A stretch of DNA of 64,000 nucleotides from Apricaphanius iberus (GCA_028564705.1 JAPXFQ010001140.1:487967-551966); one strand, 5' to 3'; positions 45,984-57,364 are shown, counted from the stretch's first letter. The notes: a model not told the origin generated them from the letters alone. Program-made: numbers and translations.

Positions 45984-46800
45984 CTGTCAAGACCACCATG
46001 TCCTGGATGACTGAGAATCTATATCAATGTAGCCCATTTCCTTTATATTGTCAGCTGTTATTGGATTCAAGCAGTATTCCCTGGACCAGTGATCTGAGGT
46101 GACTTCAATCAACAGCTAACTATGATGCTGTTAATAGTTAAAATTGCTAATCGAATGTTGTTTAGCTTATTTAAAGCATAGTAATTCTTTTTCATACATA
46201 TATGTGTGTGTGTGTCTATAATATTTTGCAAATCATCCATCTGGGCTAAGCCCCTATCCTCCTTCAGTCCTAAATCCGCCCCTGGTCATACCCTAACGCT
46301 TGTGCACTATTACATATATTCCTCTTTTTCTTTTGCTACAAAGTGAGGACGATTTTTTATATTGCCTCACTGTGACGGTAAATGTTATGTCCATGCAACT
46401 CAAAATGACAGGTATCAAACTAGAGTTTTAACAGAGCTTTAGATGAAAATCAATGCATAAGAAAAAACACAAATGTTAACAAGTAAAATATTTTAATTAC
46501 TAATAAATTCAACTCAGTACACACCTACTCAGAGGTTAGGAGATTTTGAGCTGAAACAGAGAAATAATAACTGGTTAAGAAGCCCATCTTCACAAAATTT
46601 TCAAATAAAAACATTTTCCTCAGCAGAAATAATTCCTGCTTGATTTCCCTTATAAGATCAACTCACACTTCTGGTAAATAGTGATTTGAAATGGCAACAT
46701 TCAATTGCTCCCATTGTGTTCTGAGAGTTTTTTTCCAGGCATTTATGGAGATTATAAATTATGCAAATACGAAAGAATTATGCAGATGGGTTCATCTGGA

Positions 46801-46986
46801 TCACTCCTCCCCAGCTTCAAGCTGAAGAAGAGAAGGAAGGGCATGTGACAGCTCCCCTCGCTTGAACCTTTGGTGATCTGCAGCATCAGGCCTCATATTC
46901 AGGTCCGCCACGGCCGACTGAACAAGCTGCAGGCGGCTCTCTCTGATGGAACGTCTTAGTTTTGCTCGCCGGTTCTGGAACCAGAT
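46801..46986 (-). CDS. hesx1: hesx1 exon 4 (recognition helix, C terminus)
   Basis: Starts '[18 protein letters not shown]' after CTCTCCCAG; the tail of about 44 residues to the TGA is longer than, and unlike, the mammalian tail. Confidence 0.93.
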   Translation of the reverse strand: MWFQNRRAKLRRSIRESRLQLVQSAVADLNMRPDAADHQRFKRGELSHALPSLLQLEAGEE

Positions 46987-49488
46987 CTGGGAGAGAGAAA
47001 TTATTCTCCTTTACACTCATTTCTTTTTTTATTAATGTTTTTATTTGAAAGATTTTCACTTCTTGTATGTTTTAAGTTAAGATATATGCTAAAAAGCATC
47101 TATTAAACTATTTTAAAATTTGTCTTTTAAACAGTTTATATCACTTTTTAGAAACTTGAACCTTTTAGGAAATTGTCCAAACCTGTATCCTGTCCTCGTC
47201 CAGATCCAGTCTCCCTGCCAGCTGCTCCCTCAGTTGGATACCCGGATAACAGTTAATCCGGAACACCGTCTCCAGGGCATTCACCTGGTGGAGCAGAATG
47301 AAAGCTAGCCTAATTAATGAGTAGCCGGATGAGATCATTTTGGGCGGTTTAAATGAGTGATAGAACACCTGACTGTTGCTGAAGGCAGTCCGTGGTCTTC
47401 GTCCAGTATACCAGTTAGATGTAGGTCGAGGGGAGTTCTGGTTCTGATGGTTTCCAAGTGGTTCTTCAGAAGAAATCTGTTGTTTAGAGCAGAGACTTTG
47501 TTCTCCATTTTCTCTCTGTGCTCCAAATTCTGATGAGATTAGAAAAAATTTAATTAAAGTGAACACTTTTATTTACATTTAATGAAATGGACATGCATAC
47601 ATGAAAATTACTATATCTTGTCATGGATTTAGCTCCATTCAAGTGACCATCAACTCTCAGCTTCCCTCTCCCTCTGCTGGAACAAATACATCCCAACACC
47701 TTACCAATTTCCTATTCCCATTTCAGTATGGAAAGGCGTCAGATTTCTGGTTTCATTTTTTTTTTTGTCTACATAGAAATATAACTTTCTGCATGTATGC
47801 CTAAATCTTCTGATTAATCTCACCCAACTAGAACACATTCTTTAATGTGTTTTCTATGTTCGTCATTGCTTAGTACTGGCTGTACTGTTGTTTGTCCTGA
47901 GTGGTGGGCCTTTGTCAGTATTCTCTGTGTGAGAAAATGTGCCAGCTACTTTTGAAGACAAAATAAAAATGGCACCTTTTTCAATTGCCTAACTAAAATT
48001 CTAGTACTTCTAGTAAATTCTAAATTTTTAAAGCTCAAGTATGCATGATACATGATATTTCATTGTGGTTACCTAAAAGGGTTTAGTAGTTTTTGTTTTT
48101 TATGAGGGATGGTCCCTACATATGGAAATCGGTTTATATCGATATCGGAAATTCTGAGTTAGACTATATCGGTATATCGGATACCGGTAAAAAAGACAAT
48201 ATCGAACATCCCTACTAATTACTCATAAGTTGTTGTAACAAGCAGAGAAGGAAATAAAGCCTGTCTTCCAATTTATTGCATTTTTTATGTGTGGTAGAAG
48301 TGTCGGCATTGGTACTCGGGTTCGGCAAGTCCTCAGATCCAAGTATCGGTATCGTACTGGTTTAAAAAAGTGCTTTCGTTGCATTCCTACATATTTAAGA
48401 AATTTTGCCAAAAGTAACTCGGAGTAGTAAAACTCAGTTACATTTTGAGAAAGTAGTATGTAATGCAAACATATGACATTTTTTGAGGCTGTAACTAATA
48501 ATATAAAATGTATTAATAATTTTTTGTAACTTGCCCAAAACTGCCCATGGGTGTAGAACTTCTGGTCTTATCAAGGCTGTGGTTAAGAAGGCTCAGCAGC
48601 TGCTGCTACACTTTCTATCCATCCTTTTTATCATTCCTTTGCGTGGAGTGTGCTGGCATACTCTTTGGGTGTGCAGTAGAGCAGCCTCCACACAGGTGAG
48701 GACACAAACTTTGTGCAGAGTGTAGAAGCTTTATTGCACCTGATCAGTGAATATAAAAACTAATCTATTTTAATATAGAATCCTCTTTAGCAACAAAATT
48801 TGCTGTGAATTTATGGCAGGTCTTTCTACAAGGGTAGGGCTTTGACTATATAACCTGGGAATGATAAGAATATTCAGGGTTCAGTAGATCAAACAGTTTG
48901 GACAACAGTGAGGGGGAAATAAAGTCCAGAATGTAAAATTGTTTTCCTGAATTCAATTTTAAACAAAGTTTGTAAGAAACAAGTCAAATCTTTAGTAGTT
49001 AAAAAAGAAGAATAGTTTCCTTCCACTTTCAGATGAAATCCTAATAACATAACCTCAGGTTGGTTGACATTTTTCTAATAGAATAGGGGTTTAAAATTTT
49101 GACAGATAACTGTATATGTACCACAGAATTTTACAAAAATTAGCACAAAAAAAAAGAGATTAGAATATAGTATGCCTAAAATATTTCCCAAGCCTATGTT
49201 AGAGTTTCAGTACCAGCCACACCAACCTCAAAAACATACATTTCTGTAATAATAAATAAAGTTTAAAAAAAGTAAATAAATTGTCTAAAGATGTGATAAA
49301 ACTTTAAAACGGGTGTGAATCATGGTTTATTTGTTCTGAGGATGATTTAGAACAGAGGACTCCTCACCTGCCCAAGGTCTGTGAAGTTTCAGGCACTTCC
49401 CAGGGTTTTCCTGCTGCAAACCCAGAATCCGATCGATACAAAATGCTTGGTGGCATTCTTCCTTCAAGGAAGTCACTGTGCATTCCAT
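46801..49488 (-). CDS. hesx1: Homeobox repressor Hesx1 (4 exons)
   Basis: Paired-like homeodomain transcription repressor of the anterior neural plate, forebrain and pituitary primordium (Hesx1/Rpx/Anf family). Coding exons on minus: 49368-49488, 47369-47529, 47183-47284, 46801-46986; 570 nt, 189 residues (human HESX1 185). Phases join (1, 0, 0) with GT-AG sites. Residues 15-25 carry the eh1 motif 'FCIDRILGL', which recruits Groucho/TLE corepressors. The homeodomain spans about 83-142, from 'GRRPRTAF' to '[13 protein letters not shown]', with Gln at homeodomain position 50 as in this class. '[12 protein letters not shown]' is diagnostic of Hesx1. It is convergent to anos1 and divergent to the claudin. 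An in-frame upstream Met at 49734 is less likely, since family homology starts at 49488. Confidence 0.95.
47183..47284 (-). CDS. hesx1: hesx1 exon 3 (homeodomain helices 1-2)
   Basis: A 102-nt phase 0-0 exon: '[15 protein letters not shown]', '[16 protein letters not shown]'. It aligns residue for residue with human 'IEVLENVFRVNCYPG…'. The intron on its 5' side is only 84 nt. Confidence 0.95.
47369..47529 (-). CDS. hesx1: hesx1 exon 2 (linker and homeodomain arm)
   Basis: Linker of low conservation followed by '[16 protein letters not shown]', the N-terminal arm and helix 1 start (human '[12 protein letters not shown]'). Acceptor CTCATCAG, donor CAG|GTGTTC. Confidence 0.94.
48100..48395. mobile_element. 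hAT-like MITE remnants in hesx1 intron 1
   Basis: The first part ends in 'TATCGAACATCCCTA' (reverse complement begins TAGGGATGTTCGATA). The second part, near 48295-48385, shares 'CGGCATTGGTACTCGG' and 'CGGCAAGT' with the MITE at 13940-14218. Ends and duplications are decayed. Confidence 0.5.
49368..49488 (-). CDS. hesx1: hesx1 exon 1 (eh1 motif)
   Basis: Start codon at 49488 ('[14 protein letters not shown]'), eh1 repressor motif, then 'LHRPWA', which matches human 'PHRPWA'. The donor is GCAG|GTGAGG, phase 1. Confidence 0.93.
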
Positions 49489-50661
49489 TACGACCAATAT
49501 GGAAAACTGAAAGCAAACGACCCTGGAAAAGAAACGTTTCTTTGACTTCACCGAGACGCAGATGGTCCTGAAAGGTCTGAATCCTTCACGCTGCCTTGGT
49601 GGTCGAAGGAAAACTGACAAGAAAGTCTGAAGCTGAGTGCTGGTTTTAATGGGAGTGAAGGATTTAAACCGGCCTCCAATTAGAAGTAAGAAGTCTTTTT
49701 CCATGAGAATGAGATTCCCTGATGCACCATACATCAGCTAATCTCTACTAATGCAGTGTGCTTCTGGCAGTTTCACTCTGACATCCAAATTTTCTAAATT
49801 ACTATGAATGAAACAAACAACTCAGATTTATTGTGACTGTATGGATTGTTGTGTATTCTCCATGAGTGTTAGAGATTAGGAGATGTTTATTAAAATCGTC
49901 ACCATGACGAGCCCAAAGAAACGCCGCATTCCTTTATTCTAAATTACCAAAGTAGAAAATGAGTTTAGTTCCAAGCTCCTGTTACAGGACGGAGGCAGAA
50001 TTTAAGCTAATAATAATGACAATGATGGCAATAATAACAATCCGGTGTGAGCCAGTAATGCTATTAGCCTAATCTGTATGTGTTGTGATGCAGATGAAGC
50101 TCGTAGAGTCTGAATGTAGTCTGAAGCAACAGGGAGGAAAAACCTTTTCAGAACCAGATTAGCTCCCACTAAAGGTCTACGGCAGCTTTAAACCAATAGC
50201 ACACTTATTTATTTATCCCACACTGGGAGGTGGGAGGCTCCGGGTCAATTTGTTTTCCCAGTTCATCCTCACATAATATCATTTCTCCCTTCTTATTTTC
50301 ATTGTGTATCTGTTAAGAGTTTATTTCATACCATCCTGCTTAAACGACACTCTCTTGGTATTTAGCTATATTGAATGACAAATGGCTTTCGATAACTATG
50401 AGACATGATAGTGGCTGTTTGTCATTTAGTTCCATTTTCTACCTTTGTCATTTTGGATGTTTCATATAAAACTTTTTTATATAAATTAAATATTTTGTGC
50501 TGACAATCAGTATGTGTCAGTTCAATCTGCCAGCCACAGGTTGGCTATTGCAAACCAGTGCAATTTGTTTTGCTTGGTGCGATTTGGCTGTAACCCCAAA
50601 GACAAGGTGACCATATTTTGATTTCCAAAAAAAGAGGACCCTTGTCTCTTTTGATTTTATC
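49489..50661. promoter_or_regulatory. hesx1: hesx1 upstream region
   Basis: Sequence directly 5' of hesx1, free of recognisable transposons for about 1.2 kb. By position it should hold the hesx1 promoter and proximal enhancers. I cannot point to a specific site with confidence. Confidence 0.3.
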
Positions 50662-51005
50662 TAGGGATGCAACGATATAATTTTTTTCAAACCAATATGA
50701 AAACAATACTTGGAACTGAGTACTTGCTGATAGAGACAACCAATGCAGATACTTCTACCACACACAAAAATGCAATGAATTTATTTTCTTCTCTGGTTGT
50801 TAAAACAAATGATAGTGAGTTAAAATATTAATAAAAATTACCACAAAACAAAAATTCAAGTAAAAAATAAACTTTTCCTATTAAAATTATCCCAGAGATA
50901 CATTTTAAGTATCACTGCATGCTATTGGTTAACTTGAACCGATACAGATGTAAGTATATTAGAACAGAATCGGCCCGATACCAGTATCTGTATCAGTGCA
51001 TCCCA
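50662..51005. mobile_element. hAT-like MITE
   Basis: Left end 'TAGGGATGCAACGATATA'; right end (reverse complement) 'TGGGATGCACTGATACAG'. Interior 'GCCCGATACCAGTATC' motifs are typical. Target octamers are AT-rich and only partly alike. Confidence 0.6.
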
Positions 51006-51269
51006 AATTTTTACATATTTAAAGTACTCCATGTGGTTAAAAAGGACAGAACAATAATACATTTATTGTAATATATTACAATATATATATATAATATGTA
51101 AATAATAATACGTGTAAATAATGAACAACAGACAAGCTTTTATGAGGAAACTTTACATTCTCTCAAAATCAATAATTCTATAAATAACTACTCTTCCAAA
51201 TAAGAACATTTCCAATAATACTTAACTTTTAAAGTAGTGCTGTAAAAAACAATCTGAAATAATCTGAGA

Positions 51270-51502
51270 ATGCTGTACACTACATTCAGTTATTCACCCA
51301 TTCACACTGGTGATGGTAAGCTACGTTATATAGCCACAGCTGCCCTGGGGTGCACTGACAGAGGTGAGGCTGCCCTCTGACCACCACCAGTAGGTAAGTA
51401 GTGAAGTGTCTTGCCCAAGGACACAACGACCAAGACCGACACTGACCGGTAACCCTCCGATTTCAAGACACACTCCCAACCCCTGAGCCACGGTTGCCCC
51501 TG
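51270..51502 (-). mobile_element. tRNA-derived SINE (inverted)
   Basis: Minus-strand head 'GGGGCAACCGTGGCTCAGGG' with a decayed B box, then 'TGTCCTTGGGCAAGACACTT' and 'GAATGGGTGAATAAC'. Related to, but distinct from, the copy at 51985. Confidence 0.65.
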
Positions 51503-51984
51503 TAGATTAGGAAGACCGTGGTATGTGCCAAGATAGTTTCCACTGTGTCTATTAATGTGTATTTAGGTATATTTGGTGTTTAAAGAGTCCAGAATTAGAC
51601 AGCCAAACCAAATTACAATAGATTGTGTAGCATGAAAATAATATTCATGCTTTTATTTCCTCTTATCTAGATCACTGTAACTCACTTTTGACATGGATCA
51701 ACCAAAACAAATCTTTACTCAGCTACAGCTGAGTTGACCACCCGGCCCCACACTTTGTTATTTCCCCCTGTCCCATTATTTTGTCACTGGTGGTGCAGTA
51801 TAATGCCTGAACCAGTTAATTAAACTATTGTGGCACCAGTTTGATGATGTTAACTCTTTAACTAGGGGAATATCTTATTTTTCACCCGCTGTAGATCAAA
51901 TCTTTCCTTGACATTGAATACAAACAGACCAACAGTTTAATTTGCCTAACCTACTGTGACTGGACACTCAAGAATTGTTATTGT

Positions 51985-52245
51985 GGGGGTGACTGTGGCT
52001 CAGTGGTAGAGTAGTTGCTTGCAGTCGGAGGGTCGTAGGTTCAATTCCAGCTTCCTCCAGTCACATGTCGATGTGCCCCTGGGCAAGTCACTTAACCTCA
52101 AAAATTCTACAATTATTCTAAAAAATTCTACCAAGCCAATTTGGCTATTGGTATGTGAGTGTGAATGGGTGAAGGTGGCTTCAATGTAAAGCGCTTTTAG
52201 TGGTCAGTAAGACTAGAAAAGCGCTATATAAGTTCAGTCCATTTA
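51985..52245 (+). mobile_element. tRNA-derived SINE
   Basis: A box 'TGGCTCAGTGGTAGAGT' and B box 'GTAGGTTCAATTCCAGC', spaced as in a tRNA head, then 'CACATGTCGATGTGCCCCTG' and the tail 'GCGCTATATAAGTTCAGTCC'. It is the best-preserved copy of the family also seen at 16880 and 32165. No cloverleaf beyond the promoter boxes, so it is not a tRNA gene. Confidence 0.8.
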
Positions 52246-52827
52246 CTGACAGCGAATAATAGATTGTGTCCATAACTATTAATCTGATCTAATCAAACAG
52301 TTTTCCCTAAGAAAACAAGAAATGAGCAGCATAACTCTACTTATGTTGGGACATGTTGGTTTTCTTCTATGGGCCAATCTTTAAAAGGTTTGTGAAACTA
52401 ACGTCATTTTGCTCCAAGGTTTCTTGAATGATTTTGAAGTAAACTACTTTATCCAGAGAAACTCTAGTGAGCCTTTATCTGTCTGCGCTCCATCAGGGGG
52501 CCTGTTGTCTGTCGCTGTTTCCTGATTTCTCAAAGAACAAAGAGCCAACAGACACAGTTGAAAATGAGCAGCGTGCCTGGTGACACTGCAGCGGGTGGGG
52601 GTGGGGTACTTTAAACGCCTTTCACTCAGAGATTTACCATCCGGTCTGATGCCTGCGGGCCACCTCACAGCTGCACTGTTGTTTGGATCCAACCAATCAT
52701 CGATTTCTCTCTGGTTGGTATGGTGAGCAGCTCGGACTTTAATTTCCTTTGGAAGGTAACTTTCCTTTTCTAGAGGCGCAGATGTCTGAGCAAAACTTCC
52801 TCCTGAGACCTGGCAGCTGACAGCATC

Positions 52828-53496
52828 ATGGATTGGAGTGTTGTGACGCTGGAACTACTGGGGGCCCTGTTCTCAGCAGGTGCCTGGCTTTGCTCTCTGT
52901 GCACAACTATGATGCCCTTCTGGCTTACCTTGTCCACAGACCTGCTCCCCACTGAGAGCTTAAAGGTGGGACTGTGGAAAACCTGTGTTATCCAGGATCT
53001 GGGTATGCAGGAATGTCGTCATTACAACAGCCTACTGGGTCTGCCACCGGACATCAAGTTGGCCCGGATTCTGATGTGTGCTGCTCTGGGCTTTGGGATG
53101 CTGGGTTTGGTTCTAGCCATCCTGGGCCTGAACCTGATCAACAGCTGCTGCCGCAAGGTGGATGACCGAAGTTTAAAGAAGGTCCTGAAGGTAGCAGGTG
53201 GGACAATGAGCCTAGCAGCTGGAGTCCTGGTCCTTGTCCCAATCTCCTACATGGCTCACCTGACTGTGGTGCGATTCTTTGATGAGTCTGTGCCAGATGT
53301 GGTTCCTCGCTGGGAGTTTGGCGATTCTTTGTTCTGTGGCTGGACAGCTGGAGTCCTGCACCTGGTAGCGGGAACATTGCTTCTGATTTCTTCCTTGTAT
53401 CTGAAGGAGCAGAACCACAACTTACCTGTCCACATCCCACTGGTCCCTGTATTGCATAGACAACGACCAGTCGGACCCAGAACTGAAATTATCTGA
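52828..53496 (+). CDS. Claudin (claudin-22/24-like), intronless
   Basis: Four-pass tight-junction protein of the claudin family, 222 residues in one exon. Membrane segments lie at about 8-28, 82-104, 125-147 and 168-190. The first extracellular loop has the claudin signature W…GLW…C…C: 'FWLTLS', 'GLWKTCVIQDLGMQECRHY'; the two Cys form the conserved disulfide. 'LARILM', 'LVPISYMAHLTV' and 'VPDVVPRWEFGDSLFCGW' match the claudin-22/24 group of intronless claudins best ('GLWQTCVIQEEVGMQC', 'VPDFVPRWEFGEALF'). The C terminus ends 'RTEII', not the usual Tyr-Val PDZ ligand. The start at 52828 is the first Met and directly precedes the first membrane segment. Loop residues would set charge selectivity of paracellular flux, which cannot be read off here. 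Confidence 0.95.
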   Translation: MDWSVVTLELLGALFSAGAWLCSLCTTMMPFWLTLSTDLLPTESLKVGLWKTCVIQDLGMQECRHYNSLLGLPPDIKLARILMCAALGFGMLGLVLAILGLNLINSCCRKVDDRSLKKVLKVAGGTMSLAAGVLVLVPISYMAHLTVVRFFDESVPDVVPRWEFGDSLFCGWTAGVLHLVAGTLLLISSLYLKEQNHNLPVHIPLVPVLHRQRPVGPRTEII

Positions 53497-54219
53497 GACA
53501 ACCAGGAGAAAGTATTACCTTTCAGATTGTTGAAAATCTCATTTGATGTGATGGTTTGAACAGTTAGTTGTTAACTTATTTTATTTTGAAGTCTGTGGAA
53601 ATGTCTGTAATTTACCAAAGAAACAAAAAGCTGCTATTTACTGTTTTCTTTCATTCATCTGACTGAGATGTTTAACAACTTTCATCACTCTCCATCTCTA
53701 TCTGTAGACATTTTATCCTAGCTGGACAGTTTATTCAAGACACAAGGATGCTTTCAGCTTCATTTTGAGCTCAGAAGATATTGTTGACTGCAGATCGGCA
53801 CTGAGAGCTTTGAAGATGGAATATATTCACTGAAGTGAAAAATCGCTATATATTCAAGACTGGTTAACAGAAGTCAATACTATTTAATACCAGAATTATA
53901 TGTCATGTAAAAAAACTCTCATTCTGTTTATTAGAGTAACAACATGCAATGTATGTGTTCAACAACCAGAGTTAGATGGAAAGATAAAATCTTTGACTGT
54001 CACCAGATTAAAGATGACTGAAGTGTTTTCAATCTCATCTTTTACTGGGAAGTTTCACATGGTTTAGCTTTATCAAAATGTGTACTAAGTCAGATTGTTT
54101 GACTCTGATCATTTAAAAAGAAAAGTTTGCACACATGTGAACTTAGAAAAAGCTGGTTACAGTGGACCCCCAGTATAGGTGGGGGTTGGAGTCCACAGCC
54201 TCCTGAGAATGGCTAAAAC

Positions 54220-54225
54220 AATAAA
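54220..54225 (+). promoter_or_regulatory. Candidate claudin poly(A) signal
   Basis: AATAAA about 720 bases downstream of the claudin stop, before the repeat block begins. It is the only canonical hexamer I noticed in this interval. Confidence 0.35.
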
Positions 54226-54542
54226 TACATGGGAAACCCTATAAAATGCTATAGTAGGTTATAGATGTCACAATTCTATGGTCTTTGGGATATTGAACAA
54301 GCAAAACGGTGTTTCTTGGGCATGTAGAGAAACACAAGCTGTTTCTGCTAATACCATTACCCTTGCTTTTCACTGTAATAGACACATTTTACTTGTGGAA
54401 TCAGTATCGCGTTGCTTCGCACTGGGAACGTTTTAGATGTGTCTTACTCACAAAGTGTTCCCCCCAGCTGGTCCCAGGAGATCATGGAATCAAAGCAGAG
54501 AACATAATACACCAGAGTTATGCAATTTCATAACTTTAAAGG

Positions 54543-54672
54543 GGCCCTGTGATGGACTGGCGACCTGTCCAGGGAGTACCCCGCCTCTCGCCTGTTGACA
54601 GCTGGAGATAGGCACCAGCCCCCCCGCGACCCCTTGAGGAATAAGCGGTTCAGAAAATGGATGGATGGATGG
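54543..54672 (+). mobile_element. 5'-truncated SINE with target duplication
   Basis: SINE 3' part ('GTGATGGACTGGCGACCTGT', 'GATAGGCACCAGCCCC', 'GGATGGATGGAT') flanked by the 13-bp repeat 'ATAACTTTAAAGG' (54530-54542 and 54673-54685). Same family as 15653-16015. Confidence 0.85.
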
Positions 54673-54689
54673 ATAACTTTAAAGGTTGC

Positions 54690-56247
54690 ATGCGGGGGAC
54701 ATAATTTTATGTTCACAAGTAGCATAAACTCACCAACCATGTGATGCATCCGATTCGTGTTGCTTGCGTCGACTTGACCCCAGATGAAGCGGAAGAAGAT
54801 GGATGGATTGATGGATGGGCGGGCCTTGGTTGGGGGATGGGGGTCCCATGGGCGGTCTGCTTGTCTCCATCCTAAAGGGTAGGGGTACGTGTTCCGGGTG
54901 CAGGGATGGGTTGCTCTGCTGGGGCATTGGTGCCCGGACCTGGGAGTATAGAGTGTGCATGGGCTGTATGAGTGAGTGTAGAGCAACTTTTTTTTGGTGT
55001 CTTGGTATAAATGTGTGCATGTGTGTAAGAGGCAGGGTATGTATGAACGTGTCTGTGTGTCTCTGTCTACCTGTCAGGTTGAGTCCTTGGCTTCCCTCTC
55101 GCCTGCCACATCTCAGGCCTTACACCCAGTTGGGGCCTATTTCCCCTCCGTCACTCCCTGCCAATGACTGATGCCCCTGCCAGCTGGTGTGTCGGGCCGA
55201 GGTCCTCCACAGATTTGTTGGGGATCCCCTTTTGGGGGGTGACAGTTTTGAATTGTATGGTGCTGTTCGGTGGCTCGGCGGGGGTCAGACCTAAAACTCA
55301 AATCCGCTGCCTGTTCTGTGGGTTCCGTGCCTGGTCAGTTTATTGTTGGGTATGTCTGGCCTCTGTTGTGTGCCTGGTCTCGCCTCATCTTGGTGTCAAG
55401 GTGCTGGCTGGTTGTGGCCTGGGGAGGCCGTCTGCCTGCTGTTGCTGTCCCACAGGTGCCCCTGTGTGGGTAGCCGGGGTGTCAGCAGTGGGGGTTGGGG
55501 CGCCCTTAGTTTCCTGGGTCACCGGGTGCTGGACTGGGCCCACCCTTCTGTTGCCGGTTGCCAGTGCAACCCATGGGCTTGCCCTGCGGCCTCCTCGGCC
55601 CCCTGCATTGTAGCTGCTGGATGTTTTCCCTGGGGGATTCCCGCTGTTCCTCCGTTTGGGGGTGTGGTCAGCCCTGCAACAGTCCGCCTTGGACTCCTAG
55701 GTTCTGGAGCCCTCTGGGAATCCATGTCCCCATCTTCCTTCATGCGTGCATTTATTCTTGTGGGACAGATTGACAGCTCCTCACACCAGCTATCAAAAAC
55801 TGGTATGGGGAAACCGCATATGCTCCAGCATGCTAACACACACACACACATTGGTGTGGTGCCATTGGGGTTTACAGACACGCTCTGAGGTTATCATCAT
55901 TAGATAATTGCTTCCAAACGCTTTTCAGGGACAGTGTTATATTCATATACCCATTTTTGTTGTGAATGTGTAGTACTTAATTCATATTATTTGATTTAGT
56001 TTTTTTATGCTGCTCCATTTTCTCGGTTGTTTATTCTTAATCTTCTTTCTTTCTTCTCTCTTGTTTTTTTGTCCATAACAAAAAATTAAAGCCAGAGCAA
56101 TCACTAATAATATATCACACATATATATCAAGAGGAATACTATAGCAAAAGCTGTAGTGCCCTGCTTGAGAAAGTAAATCTGTTGGACTTACACTTGGTT
56201 GTCCGAAATCAATTCTGAGTACCACGCAGCCAGACAGGACACGATTT

Positions 56248-56250
<3 letters not shown>
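54690..56250 (+). mobile_element. GC-rich non-LTR retroelement, copy 3 (diverged)
   Basis: Collinear with copy 1 but more divergent: 'CTACCTGTCAGGTTGAG', 'ACAGATTGACAGCTCCTCAC', 'CCAGCTATCAAAAACTGG', 'GAGAAAGTAAATCTGTTGG' and the 'CAGACAGGACACG' end. It extends about 300 bases further 5' than copy 1, with 'GAAGCGGAAGAAGATGGATG' near 54788. It ends at a TA repeat in place of the A tail. Confidence 0.7.

Positions 56251-56251
<1 letters not shown>

Positions 56252-56294
<43 letters not shown>
56252..56294. repeat. (TA)n microsatellite
   Basis: About 21 TA units at the 3' end of retroelement copy 3. Confidence 0.95.
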
Positions 56295-56297
<3 letters not shown>

Positions 56298-56299
56298 AA

Positions 56300-57200
56300 A
56301 GGCATACAGCAGGCATTGCAGCAAAATTTGGATGCTTTTTAAATAATATGTTTAATTCAAAGGCAGAGTGTAGAGCTGAGCCGCTCTCCTGGAAGGAGAT
56401 CACTGATATCCATAGCTCCCGCAGATGGAAGGAGATCACTAAATGATGACCTCAGGGCCGCAGAGAATGTTCATGTTTTTAAAAGCAGGATCAAAACTCA
56501 CCTTTTTAGCATAGCTTTTAACTGATTATTATTTACTAGTATCTGTTTTAACCACTCTGCATGTATTATTTGATTGAATTTGTAGTTTAGCTTTTAACTG
56601 GCTATTATTTATTAATTATTTATCTGCTTTACATTTTTATTTGATCATATATTATCATTGGTTTACACGTTACAACTTAAAATGCTGTCAGTCTTAAAAT
56701 TTTTATCAGTATTTTACTAATTAATCTTATTTTCTACAGTTTATTTTAATATTTGAACTTCTTATTTTAGTCATCCTTTCAGTGTTTCCCCTATGGGAGT
56801 CCTCTGCATTGGTCGGCTGTAGCTGCCTGGGTGCTCTCCAGGTATTGTTTGGATGGAGGTGGAGGTACCATCCCTCCCTCCTCTTGGCGCCCTGGGTCGG
56901 TGCCTTGGCTGCTGCTGTTGATCTGCTGCTGCCGATGCAGATGGCTCCCATGATGCAGTTTCCTGGCTCATCTGTCCTCAGCCCGTTGTTGCTTTTATTT
57001 TTGCTTTTACGTGTGGGCATGCATGGGAGATTAGTTGGGTTGGGATGGGGGGCGATTTTTGTGGGGTATAGTTGTGATGACGTTTTTTATTTTAGGTTGG
57101 GAAGGGTGGAGTTTGTGGGGTCATTTTAATCTGTAAAGCACTTTGAGAAGATATGTAGTTTGAAAAGCACTTTATAAATAAAGTTTGATTCGAAGTTTTG
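56300..57200 (+). repeat. LINE 3' end (tentative)
   Basis: Around 56450-56525 the + strand reads 'FKSRIKTHLFSIAFN' then stop, the common C terminus of several fish non-LTR ORF2 proteins. The 3' UTR ends 'GCACTTTATAAATAAAGTTT', a typical fish LINE tail. No RT core is present. Confidence 0.55.
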
Positions 57201-57269
57201 ATTTGAGTCTGGGTGGTGTTATTGTCATCTATCATTTAAAACTGCATTTCCAGGTTGTAAATTTTTATA

Positions 57270-57364
57270 AACGATTGATGAAATAAATTAACAGAAAAAT
57301 TGCGATATCGTGAAGTATATCGTTGTCGGAATATAAAAAATTGGGGCCATATCGCCCAGCCCTA
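57270..57364. mobile_element. hAT-like terminus
   Basis: Ends 'GGGGCCATATCGCCCAGCCC', whose reverse complement 'GGGCTGGGCGATATGGCCCC' is a classic fish hAT/MITE end. The partner end was not identified, so the element's extent is unknown. Confidence 0.4.

Larger units (their letters stand above)
42512..46284. mobile_element. hAT-type DNA transposon with nested L2
   Basis: Terminal inverted repeats 'CAGGGGCGGAGTTAGG' (42512) and, reverse complemented, 'CAGGGGCGGATTTAGG' (ending 46284), flanked by the perfect 8-bp duplication 'GTCATACC' (42504-42511 and 46285-46292). CAGGGGCG ends and 8-bp duplications are typical of hAT. I find no hAT transposase inside: the interior holds an L2 copy (about 42850-44590), a TA repeat and a fold-back (45820-45983). 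It is a non-autonomous or gutted element of 3773 bp. Confidence 0.85.

Noticed and set aside
49327..49734. Longer N terminus for hesx1 starting at 49734
   Set aside because: The added 82 residues have no similarity to the family, and the exon ends at GCAG|GTGAGG, so the frame past 49368 is intronic.
51985..52070. tRNA gene
   Set aside because: Only A and B boxes are tRNA-like, with no acceptor-stem pairing. The sequence continues into a SINE body present in several copies.
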